From assembly GCF_003288845.1 (NCBI RefSeq), contig NZ_NHYN01000002.1, forward strand, positions 62,001 to 126,000: DNA of 64,000 bases, written 5' to 3'. Numbering within the stretch: position 1 is the stretch's first letter; each line of letters begins with the position of its first letter. This stretch comes from Helicobacter monodelphidis (GTDB lineage: Bacteria; Campylobacterota; Campylobacteria; Campylobacterales; Helicobacteraceae). Below the pieces are notes generated by a model. It did not search any database. It was not told the DNA's origin and was given only the letters and a program-made list of their open reading frames with translations. Positions 55,942 through 64,000 of the stretch are shown here, in pieces. The translations under genes were made by a program, and so were the position numbers.

Positions 55942-58194
55942 TTGTTTCAACAAAAAATACTTTATTTTATTATTTATTTTCTTTTTTTGTTGCCTGCTTG
56001 TTTATTTGCAGCCCCGCTACCAATCATCAGAGAAGTAAACTATAATGGCTTGAATTATATCTCTCCTCTCCTCGCAAATGAAATTGCAACTATTAAAATA
56101 GGTGAAGAATTAAAACTAATTGATGTGGACCAATCAATTTTAGCATTCTATCAGCAAGGATATTTTGAAGACATATGGGTAACTGAAAGTAATGGAATAC
56201 TTACTTTTAATTTTGTTGAAAAACCTACAATCGCAAAAATCGAAATTAATGGCTATGGGAGCGGAACAGATAAGGAGGCTTTATACAAAGAAATCGGTAT
56301 TAAAAAAGGGGATTTTTACGATACCGGCAAACTTGAACGTGCAGAGCAAAGAATCAAATCCACTTTAGAACAAAAAGGTTTTTATGACACTGTTATTGAA
56401 ACAGAAACAGAAAAACTAAATGAACGTGCTCTGAAATTGATTATCAATGTGAATCAAGGTGAAGAAATTATTATTCGTCAAGCACGTTACAATGGTAGCT
56501 ATGCCCTTTCTGCAAGCCAGATTGAAAGCGTAGCTGCAAACAGAGAAGCAGAATGGTTAGGCTGGATGTGGGGCTTTAATGATGGGAAGCTACAAATGCG
56601 TGAATTGGGGACAGATGCCGGACGCATTAAAAACTATTATATGACAAAAGGTTTTTTAGATGCTTCTGTGAGTGCTCCAATCTTAGAAGCTGATTTTGAT
56701 AGCTACAATGCTAAGTTAACCTATGAAATTAAAGAGGGTGAAGTATATAGTGTAGGTAGTGTGAGTATTGATGTTGATGAAGAAGTCATTCTAAGCACAG
56801 AGTTAATGGATACACTGTATCTTACAGAAGGTAAGAGATTTAATATCGAAACTGTGCGTAAAGATATTGAGAGAATGCGTGAAATTATTGGAGATTTAGG
56901 CTATGCGTTTGTGCGCATTGACCCACAGCTAGACAGCGATAGAGAGAATGCAAAAGTCCATATCACCTACAAAATTACTCTAAATGAAAAAGTAAAAATC
57001 CATCGTGTCATCGTTGCAGGCAACACACGCACTCTTGATAGAGTTATTCGACGCGAAGTAACGCTTTCACCCGGCGACCTTTATAAGTTATCAAAAGTTA
57101 AAACCTCTCGCAATAATTTACGACAACTTGGGTTTTTTGAAAAAGTAGAAATTGAGGAAAAACGCGTCAACGAAAATCAAGTCGACCTTTTGGTGCAGGT
57201 AACAGAGACAAGAACTGGTGAATTTATGTTTGGTGTCGGCTATGGTAGTTATGATGGGTTTTTAGGGAATATATCTGTACGCGAAAGGAATTTATTTGGT
57301 AGCGGTATGAATGCAGGAATTTATATCGATAAAAGCCAAAAAGAAGGCAATTATCGTGCCAACCTCTATAATCCACGCGTATTAGATTCACTCTATAGTC
57401 TCTCAACTGATGTTTATAAACGCGACTACATCACCTATGACTACACAGAAAGGGGAGCAGGATTCTCCCTAACAGGCGGAAGAAGATTCTTTGACCATTT
57501 TCACGCGACTGTGGGTTATAATTACACCCTTACAGAATTAACAAATTTTTATGGTGGCTTAGAGGAAATTTATCGCCCTTATTTTTATGATAGACCTTAC
57601 GCAAAAAGCTCTATTGTTCCAGGATTAAGCTATGACAGCACGGATGATTATTATTTTCCGCGAAACGGCTTGAGCATCTCCACTTTTATTGAATTTGCAG
57701 GAGTTGGTGGTGATGAGAAGTTTATTAAATATTTTGGTCGTGGAGCAGGCTACACTAATTTGGATAACTTTGATGGCTTCGATGTAATTTTTCGACTCAA
57801 AGGGAGAGCAGGAATGATTCAAGAGCAAGGTTATCTCCCTATCAATGAAAAATTTTATCTAGGTGGCGTGAGTAGCCTTAGGGGTTACAAATCAAATTCT
57901 GTAACCCCTTTTGACGCAAATGGCGTAAGAATTGGTGGAAAATATATGGCGGCTGGGAGTGCTGAAATGAGCTTTGGTTTATTTGAAACTGTGCAGATGC
58001 GCTTAACTCTCTTTTTTGATTATGGTATGATTGGGCAAGCAAGTTTTAATGAAATCCAACGTTATTCAACGGGTGCAGCGATTGAATGGGTTTCACCATT
58101 AGGTCCCATTAGCTTTATGTTCCCGTATGCGTTGAACCCACAACCGGGTGATAAAACTTCGCGTTTTGAATTTGGTATGGGAACACGTTTTTAA
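55942..58194 (+). CDS. bamA: outer-membrane assembly factor BamA
   Basis: Omp85 protein that folds beta-barrel proteins into the outer membrane. The 750-residue product has a signal peptide (about 1-23). POTRA repeats follow over about residues 25-420, with phrases such as VEKPTIAKIEINGYGSG and IHRVIVAGNTRTLDRVIRRE. The C-terminal 16-strand barrel has the lid-lock motif FYLGGVSSLRGYKSNS and a terminal phenylalanine (FGMGTRF). The start is TTG at 55942 with AGGGAG about 10 bases upstream; no better ATG exists. mqnC follows by 10 bases. Confidence 0.95.
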   Translation: MFQQKILYFIIYFLFLLPACLFAAPLPIIREVNYNGLNYISPLLANEIATIKIGEELKLIDVDQSILAFYQQGYFEDIWVTESNGILTFNFVEKPTIAKIEINGYGSGTDKEALYKEIGIKKGDFYDTGKLERAEQRIKSTLEQKGFYDTVIETETEKLNERALKLIINVNQGEEIIIRQARYNGSYALSASQIESVAANREAEWLGWMWGFNDGKLQMRELGTDAGRIKNYYMTKGFLDASVSAPILEADFDSYNAKLTYEIKEGEVYSVGSVSIDVDEEVILSTELMDTLYLTEGKRFNIETVRKDIERMREIIGDLGYAFVRIDPQLDSDRENAKVHITYKITLNEKVKIHRVIVAGNTRTLDRVIRREVTLSPGDLYKLSKVKTSRNNLRQLGFFEKVEIEEKRVNENQVDLLVQVTETRTGEFMFGVGYGSYDGFLGNISVRERNLFGSGMNAGIYIDKSQKEGNYRANLYNPRVLDSLYSLSTDVYKRDYITYDYTERGAGFSLTGGRRFFDHFHATVGYNYTLTELTNFYGGLEEIYRPYFYDRPYAKSSIVPGLSYDSTDDYYFPRNGLSISTFIEFAGVGGDEKFIKYFGRGAGYTNLDNFDGFDVIFRLKGRAGMIQEQGYLPINEKFYLGGVSSLRGYKSNSVTPFDANGVRIGGKYMAAGSAEMSFGLFETVQMRLTLFFDYGMIGQASFNEIQRYSTGAAIEWVSPLGPISFMFPYALNPQPGDKTSRFEFGMGTRF

Positions 58195-58204
58195 GGAGAT
58201 ATCT

Positions 58205-59257
58205 ATGCAAAGAATAAATGACAATGAAATAAAACAGATAATGAGTCAAGTACCTTTGAAAGAATTAGGTAAAGAGGCTTTTAAGATTAAACGCGAATTG
58301 CATCCACAAAAACTCACAACCTTTGTGGTTGACCGCAACATTAATTACACTAATATTTGCTGGGTGGATTGCAAATTTTGTGCATTTAAGCGAGAACTTG
58401 GAGATGAGAATGAAGGCTACATTCTTAGTTTTGAGGAGATTGACAAAAAAATTGATGAACTCATTGCAATTGGCGGAACTCAAATTCTATTTCAAGGTGG
58501 AGTACATCCTAAGCTAAAGATAGAATGGTATGAAGACTTAGTGCGACATATCGCAAAAAAATATCCACAAATCACAATTCATGGTTTTTCTGCTATCGAA
58601 ATTGACTACATCGCAAGAATTTCTAAGATTTCTTTACAAGAAACTTTGGCACGACTCAAGGAAGCAGGGTTAAGTTCCATTCCTGGTGCAGGTGCAGAGA
58701 TTCTAAGCGATCGTATTCGTGATTTGATTGCCCCTAAAAAATTAAGTGCTGATAGATGGATTGAAGTACACAAAACCGCCCATCAATTAGGCATTAAAAG
58801 CACTGCTACAATGATGTTTGGAACATTAGAAGATGATAACGACATTATTGAACATTGGCGTAGAATTCGGGAATTACAAGATGAAACCGGCGGTTTTCGT
58901 GCATTCATTATGTGGTCATTCCAACCTGATTACACACCATTAAAAAAAGAATTTCCACACATTCAGAAAGCTTCTTCAAATCGTTATCTACAACTACTCG
59001 CTTCAAGTCGTATCTACTTAGACAATTTTCCCAACATACAAAGCTCATGGGTTACTCAAGGTAGCCATATTGGACAATTATCACTTCTTTTTGGTGCAAA
59101 TGATTTGGGTAGCACAATGCTTGAAGAAAATGTTGTCGCAGCAGCAGGTGCAAAAAACTCAATGAATCAGGCCGAAATGATTCGATTAATTAAAGATATC
59201 GGTGAAATTCCAGCAAAAAGAGATACGGCTTATCGTATTTTGGAGAAATTTGAATGA
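58205..59257 (+). CDS. mqnC: cyclic dehypoxanthine futalosine synthase
   Basis: Radical SAM enzyme of the futalosine route to menaquinone. The 350-residue product has the cluster motif C52-x3-C56-x2-C59 in NICWVDCKFCAF, ILFQGGVHPKLKIEWYEDL, GAGAEILSDRIRD and the C-terminal FGANDLGSTMLEENVV shared by MqnC and MqnE; the length and SSWVTQGSHIG favour MqnC. The start is ATG at 58205 after AAGGAGATATCT; a longer frame would run back into bamA. The stop overlaps the M16-like gene (ATGA). UbiD at 10.6 kb may act later in the same pathway. Confidence 0.92.
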   Translation: MQRINDNEIKQIMSQVPLKELGKEAFKIKRELHPQKLTTFVVDRNINYTNICWVDCKFCAFKRELGDENEGYILSFEEIDKKIDELIAIGGTQILFQGGVHPKLKIEWYEDLVRHIAKKYPQITIHGFSAIEIDYIARISKISLQETLARLKEAGLSSIPGAGAEILSDRIRDLIAPKKLSADRWIEVHKTAHQLGIKSTATMMFGTLEDDNDIIEHWRRIRELQDETGGFRAFIMWSFQPDYTPLKKEFPHIQKASSNRYLQLLASSRIYLDNFPNIQSSWVTQGSHIGQLSLLFGANDLGSTMLEENVVAAAGAKNSMNQAEMIRLIKDIGEIPAKRDTAYRILEKFE

Positions 59258-60567
59258 AATTTATCAAAAAATTAAAATTGGGCTTTTGTACCCTTATTTT
59301 TACTACAGGAGGACTTATGGCAGCAACACTGGAGAAAATTAATATTAATGGAGTGGAAGTTCCTGTAATTTATGAAGAATCTAAGCTTGTACCAGCTTTC
59401 AATTTGAAGTTAATTTTCACAAATGGCGGAGAATTAGGTACATTTATGTCAAGCAAAAAAGATTACGCATCGTCAATTACAGACTTGGGTTCAGCCATAT
59501 TAGAAGAAGGCACAAAGCAGTTAGGAAGTGTGAAATTTGCACAAGAATTAGAAGAACGTTCCATTACCTTAAGTAGCGATAGTGGGAGAGAGAGTCTTTC
59601 TATTTCTCTTTCAGCGTTAAAAGAAGATATGGGAGACGCTTTAGGATATTTAGATGCTTTATTACGTTCTCCTAACCTCACCCCTAAAGCTTTAAATAAG
59701 GTAAAAGAAGATGCGATTGCAAATATCTTACAGAAAGAGGCGGATTTTGATGAAATTGCCAATGATGAATTGACAAAAATTCTTTTTAAAGGAACACCAT
59801 GTGCCTATATTCCAACGCAAAAAAGCATACAGAAAGTGACGCTCAAAGATATTGAAGAATATTATAAGCGTCATATTGTCCTTAGTGGATTAGTGATTCT
59901 CGCTGGAGGTGATGTTAGCTTTAAGGAATTTGAAAAACGTATTCAACCAATTTTATCAAATTTCAAAAAGGGCAATACCTACCCTATTCAAAAATGTACT
60001 CTCGCCCAAACCAAAGAGAATATAATTACTAAAAAACCTACAGAGCAAGCCTATGTTTATTTTGGATCACCGCTCACTATTCAAGATTACGCAAAAGAGG
60101 CATATAAAATGCGTGTGGCAGCTTTCGTTCTTGGTGCAGGGGGCTTTGGTAGTCGCCTCTTAGAGGAAGTGCGCGTAAAAAGAGGGCTTGCTTATTCAGC
60201 TTATTGGCATGCCTACAATACGAAATCAGCTACTTACGGTTTAGGTTACCTACAAACGAAACTTGACAACAAAGATGAGGCGATTCAGGTTGTCAAAGAA
60301 GTGATTTCAGATTTTATTCAAAAAGGAATAACGCAAGAAGAGTTAGATGCGGCTAAAAAATTCTTGCTTGGTAGCGAACCTTTACGCAACGAAACCCTTT
60401 CACAACGCCTCTCAAAAGCCTATAATGCGTACTATTTTGGGCAACCCTTAGATTTTGGCATACAAGAACTTGCAAATATCGAACGATTGCAATTAGAAGA
60501 CATCAATGCTTATATCAAGCAACATCGCGAAATATTAGATTTAAGTTTCTCTATCGTTGAAAAATAG
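59254..60567 (+). CDS. M16-family peptidase-like protein lacking the zinc motif
   Basis: The 437-residue product has a signal peptide (about 1-23) and the two-lobed M16 (pitrilysin/processing peptidase) fold. But the place of the inverted zinc motif H-x-x-E-H is occupied by DLGSAILEEGTKQLG (about residues 77-91), with no histidine. The C-terminal lobe keeps the R...Y substrate-gripping motif in VRVKRGLAYSAYW. It is therefore probably the non-catalytic subunit of a periplasmic two-part M16 protease. The order bamA-mqnC-this gene is the same as in H. pylori (HP0655-HP0657). Confidence 0.85.
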   Translation: MKFIKKLKLGFCTLIFTTGGLMAATLEKININGVEVPVIYEESKLVPAFNLKLIFTNGGELGTFMSSKKDYASSITDLGSAILEEGTKQLGSVKFAQELEERSITLSSDSGRESLSISLSALKEDMGDALGYLDALLRSPNLTPKALNKVKEDAIANILQKEADFDEIANDELTKILFKGTPCAYIPTQKSIQKVTLKDIEEYYKRHIVLSGLVILAGGDVSFKEFEKRIQPILSNFKKGNTYPIQKCTLAQTKENIITKKPTEQAYVYFGSPLTIQDYAKEAYKMRVAAFVLGAGGFGSRLLEEVRVKRGLAYSAYWHAYNTKSATYGLGYLQTKLDNKDEAIQVVKEVISDFIQKGITQEELDAAKKFLLGSEPLRNETLSQRLSKAYNAYYFGQPLDFGIQELANIERLQLEDINAYIKQHREILDLSFSIVEK

Positions 60568-60573
60568 CTGGAG

Positions 60574-60598
60574 GTGAATGCATAATATTTGCATTCAC
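60574..60598. terminator. hairpin between convergent operons
   Basis: GTGAATGCA (60574-60582) and TGCATTCAC (60590-60598) are perfect complements with a 7-base loop, in the 44-base gap between the converging M16-like gene and the second ATP-grasp-like gene. There is no long T-run, so it may act on both strands as a weak terminator. Confidence 0.5.
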
Positions 60599-60611
60599 AA
60601 ATAAATACTTC

Positions 60612-61619
60612 CTAAATTCCATTCGCTCGCTTGTTCTTAATAATTTTAATCATATTGTGGGCAATTTCTTGAACTAGATCAATTCTTGTTGCAAAACTCA
60701 CACACCCTACTTTAAGACGATTTAAAATATAATGTTCACCGTGTGGGATAAAATCTGCAGACCAAATGGGCGGAATTTCTCCGTTTGCCAACTTTAAACA
60801 AATCTCTGGAATTTTAGCCTTCAAAGTCTTGATTAGCGTTCGATGAGAATCCAAAAATTCATAACGATACTGTGCTCCCATAAACAGACTCGTCCCAAAC
60901 ATTCCTTTTGCAGGAATTTTACATAAAATTTCACAAGGAGTATCATAATTAATCAGCACCGATAATTCACCTCTAGCAATATCTGCCAAAAAAGGCAAAT
61001 CAAGAATCGCCTTTGTTTCGTCAATATAAGTTGAATAACCTTCTAAAAAATCTCCCAGTGCAAGAGTTCGTAACTGATGCTCCTTAGCAGAAAAAATCTC
61101 AATCATATCACTTAATTTAACCTTATCTTCTAATCCTTTATTTTCAAGAGTACGTACCCTCCAAATCCCCTCACTGCCAAAAGAGGGCTTTAAAACACGT
61201 TCAGAAGTAACAAGAGAATAAGGAAAAGAATCTTTAAAACGTTCTTTATTGCCATACCCATAAGAATCTTCCGCAACAAGACCGTTTGATATTAACTTTA
61301 GCAAAGAATCCCGACGCGAAAATTCTTCAATTACATTAGGAGCAATAACTCCAAAAACACCTACCCTTTCAAGACTTCTAAGCAACTCTAAATAGCTTTC
61401 TCGCTCTAGAGGATATAAATTCTCCAATTCAATGCGTGAAAAATATCCACTTGCACTCTTAGAAATAGATTCAAACAATTCTTCTTTTTGGGAAACCTCA
61501 AAAACCTTAACTTCACCTTCCCAACCTTTACTTCTTAATGCCTCAAGAAGGGCTTCACGCTCAATTCTATCTCTTCCTTCAACTTGTTTACATGCTTCAA
61601 AAATAATCATTTTTTGCAT
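60612..61619 (-). CDS. ATP-grasp-like protein of unknown function (paralog B, probable pseudoenzyme)
   Basis: A 335-residue soluble protein clearly related to the product of 48350-49465. Shared segments are IIFEA at the start, RVLKPSFGSEGIWRV, GAQYRYEF and PPIWSADF. The loop GSTGE is shortened to GSE, Arg248 of paralog A is Ser220, and Glu336/Asn338 are Arg301/Lys303 (ILNRLKVGCVSF). The presumed Mg-ATP ligands are thus lost, suggesting a non-catalytic or repurposed copy. ATG overlaps the stop of the metallophosphoesterase gene (TAATG), so it is translated from the kinase operon. Confidence 0.65.
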   Translation of the reverse strand: MQKMIIFEACKQVEGRDRIEREALLEALRSKGWEGEVKVFEVSQKEELFESISKSASGYFSRIELENLYPLERESYLELLRSLERVGVFGVIAPNVIEEFSRRDSLLKLISNGLVAEDSYGYGNKERFKDSFPYSLVTSERVLKPSFGSEGIWRVRTLENKGLEDKVKLSDMIEIFSAKEHQLRTLALGDFLEGYSTYIDETKAILDLPFLADIARGELSVLINYDTPCEILCKIPAKGMFGTSLFMGAQYRYEFLDSHRTLIKTLKAKIPEICLKLANGEIPPIWSADFIPHGEHYILNRLKVGCVSFATRIDLVQEIAHNMIKIIKNKRANGI

Positions 61620-62299
61620 TAAAATCCTTCTTTACTCAATAAGTCTTTTAGTCGAATGGGCATAAAATCTGTTTTATCAATACAAGCATTCACGCAACGA
61701 TTGTCAAAAGTATCATGGCTATGCGTATGCCCATGTATATTCATTGCACATTGGGAAATTTCAAAAAGTTTCTCTAATATTTCTTTAATTGCAATAAAAC
61801 GATTATCATTAGGGTAACGATCAAACAAAGGATAATGACTAAACAAAATCCGTATTCCACAAATATCCGCAACAACTGCACTCAAAAGAGATTGTTGTTC
61901 TATTGGCAAATTATTCAAAAAAAATTGCATTTGTTCCAAAATTTCCTGTTTTTGTGGAACGAGGAGGCACAACCCATGAATTATACAAAAATCACTCTGC
62001 TGAATCACTGAAAAATTTTGTTCTTTAATATCATGATTTCCTAAAATAAGATATTTATGTCCTTTTAATTTTTTTATATACTTTTTTCCTTTATCCCCAA
62101 TTAAATCTCCCAAGTGTAAAAGAGTATCATTATCTTGAATAAGGTTATTCCAACGTTTCCTTAAACGTTTAAATACCTCTTTTTTGGAAGAAAGGTCATC
62201 AAAGCGATGTGGTTCTTTTTCTAAAATCTTCTGATGGCCAAAATGTGTATCAGAAACAATAAAAGTATTTTCGTCAAAAGCCATATTTTGCACTTTCAT
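61619..62299 (-). CDS. calcineurin-like metallophosphoesterase
   Basis: The 226-residue product has the full metal-site set: FIVSDTHFGHQKI, LLHLGDLIGD, YLILGNHDIKEQ, a later His in ILFSHYPLFDR, and MNIHGHTHSHD. It should be an active phosphodiesterase or phosphatase; the substrate is unknown. The start is ATG at 62299, overlapping the histidine-kinase stop (ATGA) and preceded by GAGGCGATAAA. A longer frame from 62338 reads inside the kinase and is less likely. Confidence 0.88.
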   Translation of the reverse strand: MKVQNMAFDENTFIVSDTHFGHQKILEKEPHRFDDLSSKKEVFKRLRKRWNNLIQDNDTLLHLGDLIGDKGKKYIKKLKGHKYLILGNHDIKEQNFSVIQQSDFCIIHGLCLLVPQKQEILEQMQFFLNNLPIEQQSLLSAVVADICGIRILFSHYPLFDRYPNDNRFIAIKEILEKLFEISQCAMNIHGHTHSHDTFDNRCVNACIDKTDFMPIRLKDLLSKEGF

Positions 62300-63909
62300 T
62301 TTATCGCCTCTGAACATTCTTGGTTTGGTGGCTGACAAGGGACAGTAATCTGAAAATAAGCCCCCTGATTCTTATTGAAAGCTCGAATTTTTCCATGCAT
62401 ACTCCGCTCAATAATCATCTTTGCTGTGGGTAGCCCAACCCCGCTCCCTTTCGCACCCTTTGTTGAAAAATAAGGGTCAAAAATATAAGGCAAATCAGCA
62501 GGACAAACGCCTCCGGCATTATCCAAAATACCAATTTCAACCGCTGAATTGCCCTCAACCTGCTGAATTGTAATATAAATCTCACCTAAAAAATCCGGCT
62601 GTTGCTGGATTTTTTCTTGAATTGCATCTTTTGCATTCTGAATTAACACCAAAAGGGCTTGTTTGAACTCATTAGAAAACCCATAAATCATCGTCGTTTG
62701 GCAAGTCTCATCATTAATGTTTATACGAATGCAACTCCTCATTAAAAATTGAGGCTCTAGCATAGCAACAACACTCTCTAAAACTTTCTTTGGACTAAAA
62801 TATTTTGCCTGTTTTGAAGGGGAGAAAAAATCTCTAAAATCATTGATTGTTTGGCTCATAAAATCAATTTGTTGATAAATACGATTAATATAAGTCGTGC
62901 AACTTTCTTGGTCTAAAGAACCTTCACAAAACAATTCATGCAAACTAGAAATCTCCAAAGAAAGAACATTTAAGGGTTGTCGCCATTGATGTGCAATCAC
63001 GCCAATCATCTCCCCCATGCTTGCCATTTTGCTTTGTTGCAACAACAATGCACGATCCTTTTCTCTTTCCTTTTCTAACACCAGTCGTTCACTAATATCG
63101 CGAACAGCAAGATAGATATTACGTTGGTTGTCGCAAATAAAGAGTTGCCCACAAATTTCAACTGAAAAAGGTATTTGGCTTTGCTGATTAATAATAGTTG
63201 CATTAATAAAAAGATTATCATTTGGTTGAATATGATGTAATTTTTCTGAAACATCTCCTCTTTCTTTCTCTGGAATTAACTGCAAAAAATTAACACCTTG
63301 TATATCTTTCAATCCCACGATTTGCAATGCAATATGATTAGCTTCTAATATATTCCCACATTCTCTATTCTCATCATTTCTGGCAGTCAAAATAAAAATT
63401 CCATCATAGCCTATATGGAAAAGTTGCCGATAACGTCTTTCGCTTGTCAAACGTACGCGAATCTCATTTTGCATAACAGATTCCAACTCGTCAAATAAAG
63501 ATTCTAAATTATGAATTTGCTCATTTTTATCCAAAAGTCGAAAAACCTCCATCTTCTCATTAAAAAACAAGGCGATAAAGAGATTATTATAAATTTTTTT
63601 TAACTGGACAACAACTTGTTCGGTCTGGTATTGCAAGGACATTGGAGAGCAGATAATATCATTCCCTTCCTTCTGCATTGCATTCTTTAAAGAAGCAAAA
63701 TGAGTAAAAAGATTTTTTAAGAATGGTGATGACTGATGAATGGATTTAGCCTCTAAATAAAAAAATGACAAAAATTCACTATTATAAGCGACTACCTTAA
63801 AGTTATCGTCAGGCGAGTCACTAAAACAAAAAATTGGAATAGGAAAAGACTGAAGAACAGCAACTAATTCTTCTTGAGTATGTTGAGAAAACTGATAATT
63901 TTGATTCAC
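62296..63909 (-). CDS. cytoplasmic PAS-domain sensor histidine kinase
   Basis: The 537-residue product has no transmembrane segment. An N-terminal region (about 1-130) and a PAS domain (about 155-275) lead to the dimerisation/phosphoacceptor helix GEMIGVIAHQWRQPLNVLSL with His307. The ATPase domain has an N-box in LLVLIQNAKDAIQEK, a G1 box in GILDNAGGVCPADL, an F-box in YIFDPYFSTKGAKGSG and G2 GVGLPTAKMIIE. The HQWRQPL type of H-box is common in Campylobacterota kinases. No response-regulator gene is adjacent. The start is GTG at 63909 with AAGGAGG 4 bases upstream. It heads the operon with the phosphoesterase and ATP-grasp paralog B. Confidence 0.9.
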   Translation of the reverse strand: MNQNYQFSQHTQEELVAVLQSFPIPIFCFSDSPDDNFKVVAYNSEFLSFFYLEAKSIHQSSPFLKNLFTHFASLKNAMQKEGNDIICSPMSLQYQTEQVVVQLKKIYNNLFIALFFNEKMEVFRLLDKNEQIHNLESLFDELESVMQNEIRVRLTSERRYRQLFHIGYDGIFILTARNDENRECGNILEANHIALQIVGLKDIQGVNFLQLIPEKERGDVSEKLHHIQPNDNLFINATIINQQSQIPFSVEICGQLFICDNQRNIYLAVRDISERLVLEKEREKDRALLLQQSKMASMGEMIGVIAHQWRQPLNVLSLEISSLHELFCEGSLDQESCTTYINRIYQQIDFMSQTINDFRDFFSPSKQAKYFSPKKVLESVVAMLEPQFLMRSCIRININDETCQTTMIYGFSNEFKQALLVLIQNAKDAIQEKIQQQPDFLGEIYITIQQVEGNSAVEIGILDNAGGVCPADLPYIFDPYFSTKGAKGSGVGLPTAKMIIERSMHGKIRAFNKNQGAYFQITVPCQPPNQECSEAIK

Positions 63910-64000
63910 CTCTCCTCCTTAAAATGAGGTTATCGTGAGATGCAAGATCAACGATAAACTAATAGGCATACCTCCAAATATTCTACTCTAAATTTTCTTT

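Overview
The window is chromosomal DNA of a Campylobacterota bacterium, most likely a non-pylori (enterohepatic-type) Helicobacter. The evidence is AT-rich dense coding, TATAAT-like -10 boxes without clear -35 boxes, an LPP20-family lipoprotein, futalosine-pathway menaquinone synthesis (mqnC), PseB for flagellin glycosylation, and gene neighbourhoods remembered from H. pylori (rpsA-ispH, pseB-coaBC, nth-fliN-fliO-tonB, bamA-mqnC-M16 peptidase). Leucine and histidine biosynthesis genes, absent from H. pylori, argue for another species. No rRNA, CRISPR array, intact insertion sequence or prophage was seen. One tRNA (Asn, GTT) is present.

Layout. 1-4976 (minus): 5'-part of rpsA, ispH, a 543-base gap, then infC and thrS overlapping. 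5169-9303 (plus): branched-chain amino-acid ABC exchanger livHMGF without a binding-protein gene, coupled to an NYN/LOTUS-type protein. 9354-10490 (minus): LPP20-like lipoprotein and a methyltransferase-like fragment. 10592-13211: ubiD, tatD. 13298-20473: a long envelope operon mltD, rlpA, hisB, kdsC, lptC, lptA, engB, an ArgA-like acetyltransferase, a membrane protein and mrdA. 20646-21278: rpmI-rplT, here parted from infC. 21565-27419 (minus): glycosyltransferase, gmd, aroE, SH3 protein, purM, ung, gatC. 27564-27638: tRNA-Asn. 27949-33788 (plus): DUF485-actP, then pseB, coaBC, a FliK-like protein and uppS. 33904-35169: leuC.

35450-42619 is the accessory part: a GNAT gene with a possible slippery end, a type IIS restriction-modification system with two adenine methyltransferases and an AlwI-like nuclease, the C-terminal remnant of a second such nuclease, gene debris, and a TetR-controlled cassette of three small multidrug resistance (SMR) transporters (one EmrE-like, plus a YkkC/YkkD-like pair).

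42757-64000: hisS, waaF; tonB-like, fliO, fliN, a CheX-like gene and nth; an orphan ATP-grasp-like gene; a CiaD-like/TPR pair followed by leuB-leuD; a DUF4214-DUF1090-DUF455 operon; pyrB, tyrA; bamA-mqnC-M16-like protein lacking its zinc motif; and a coupled operon of a cytoplasmic PAS histidine kinase, a metallophosphoesterase and a second ATP-grasp-like protein that has lost the putative metal ligands of its paralog 12 kb away.

The most unusual signals are the ATP-grasp enzyme/pseudoenzyme pair with its kinase-phosphoesterase operon, the TetR-SMR triple with two matching operators, and the restriction locus carrying the tails of two nucleases.
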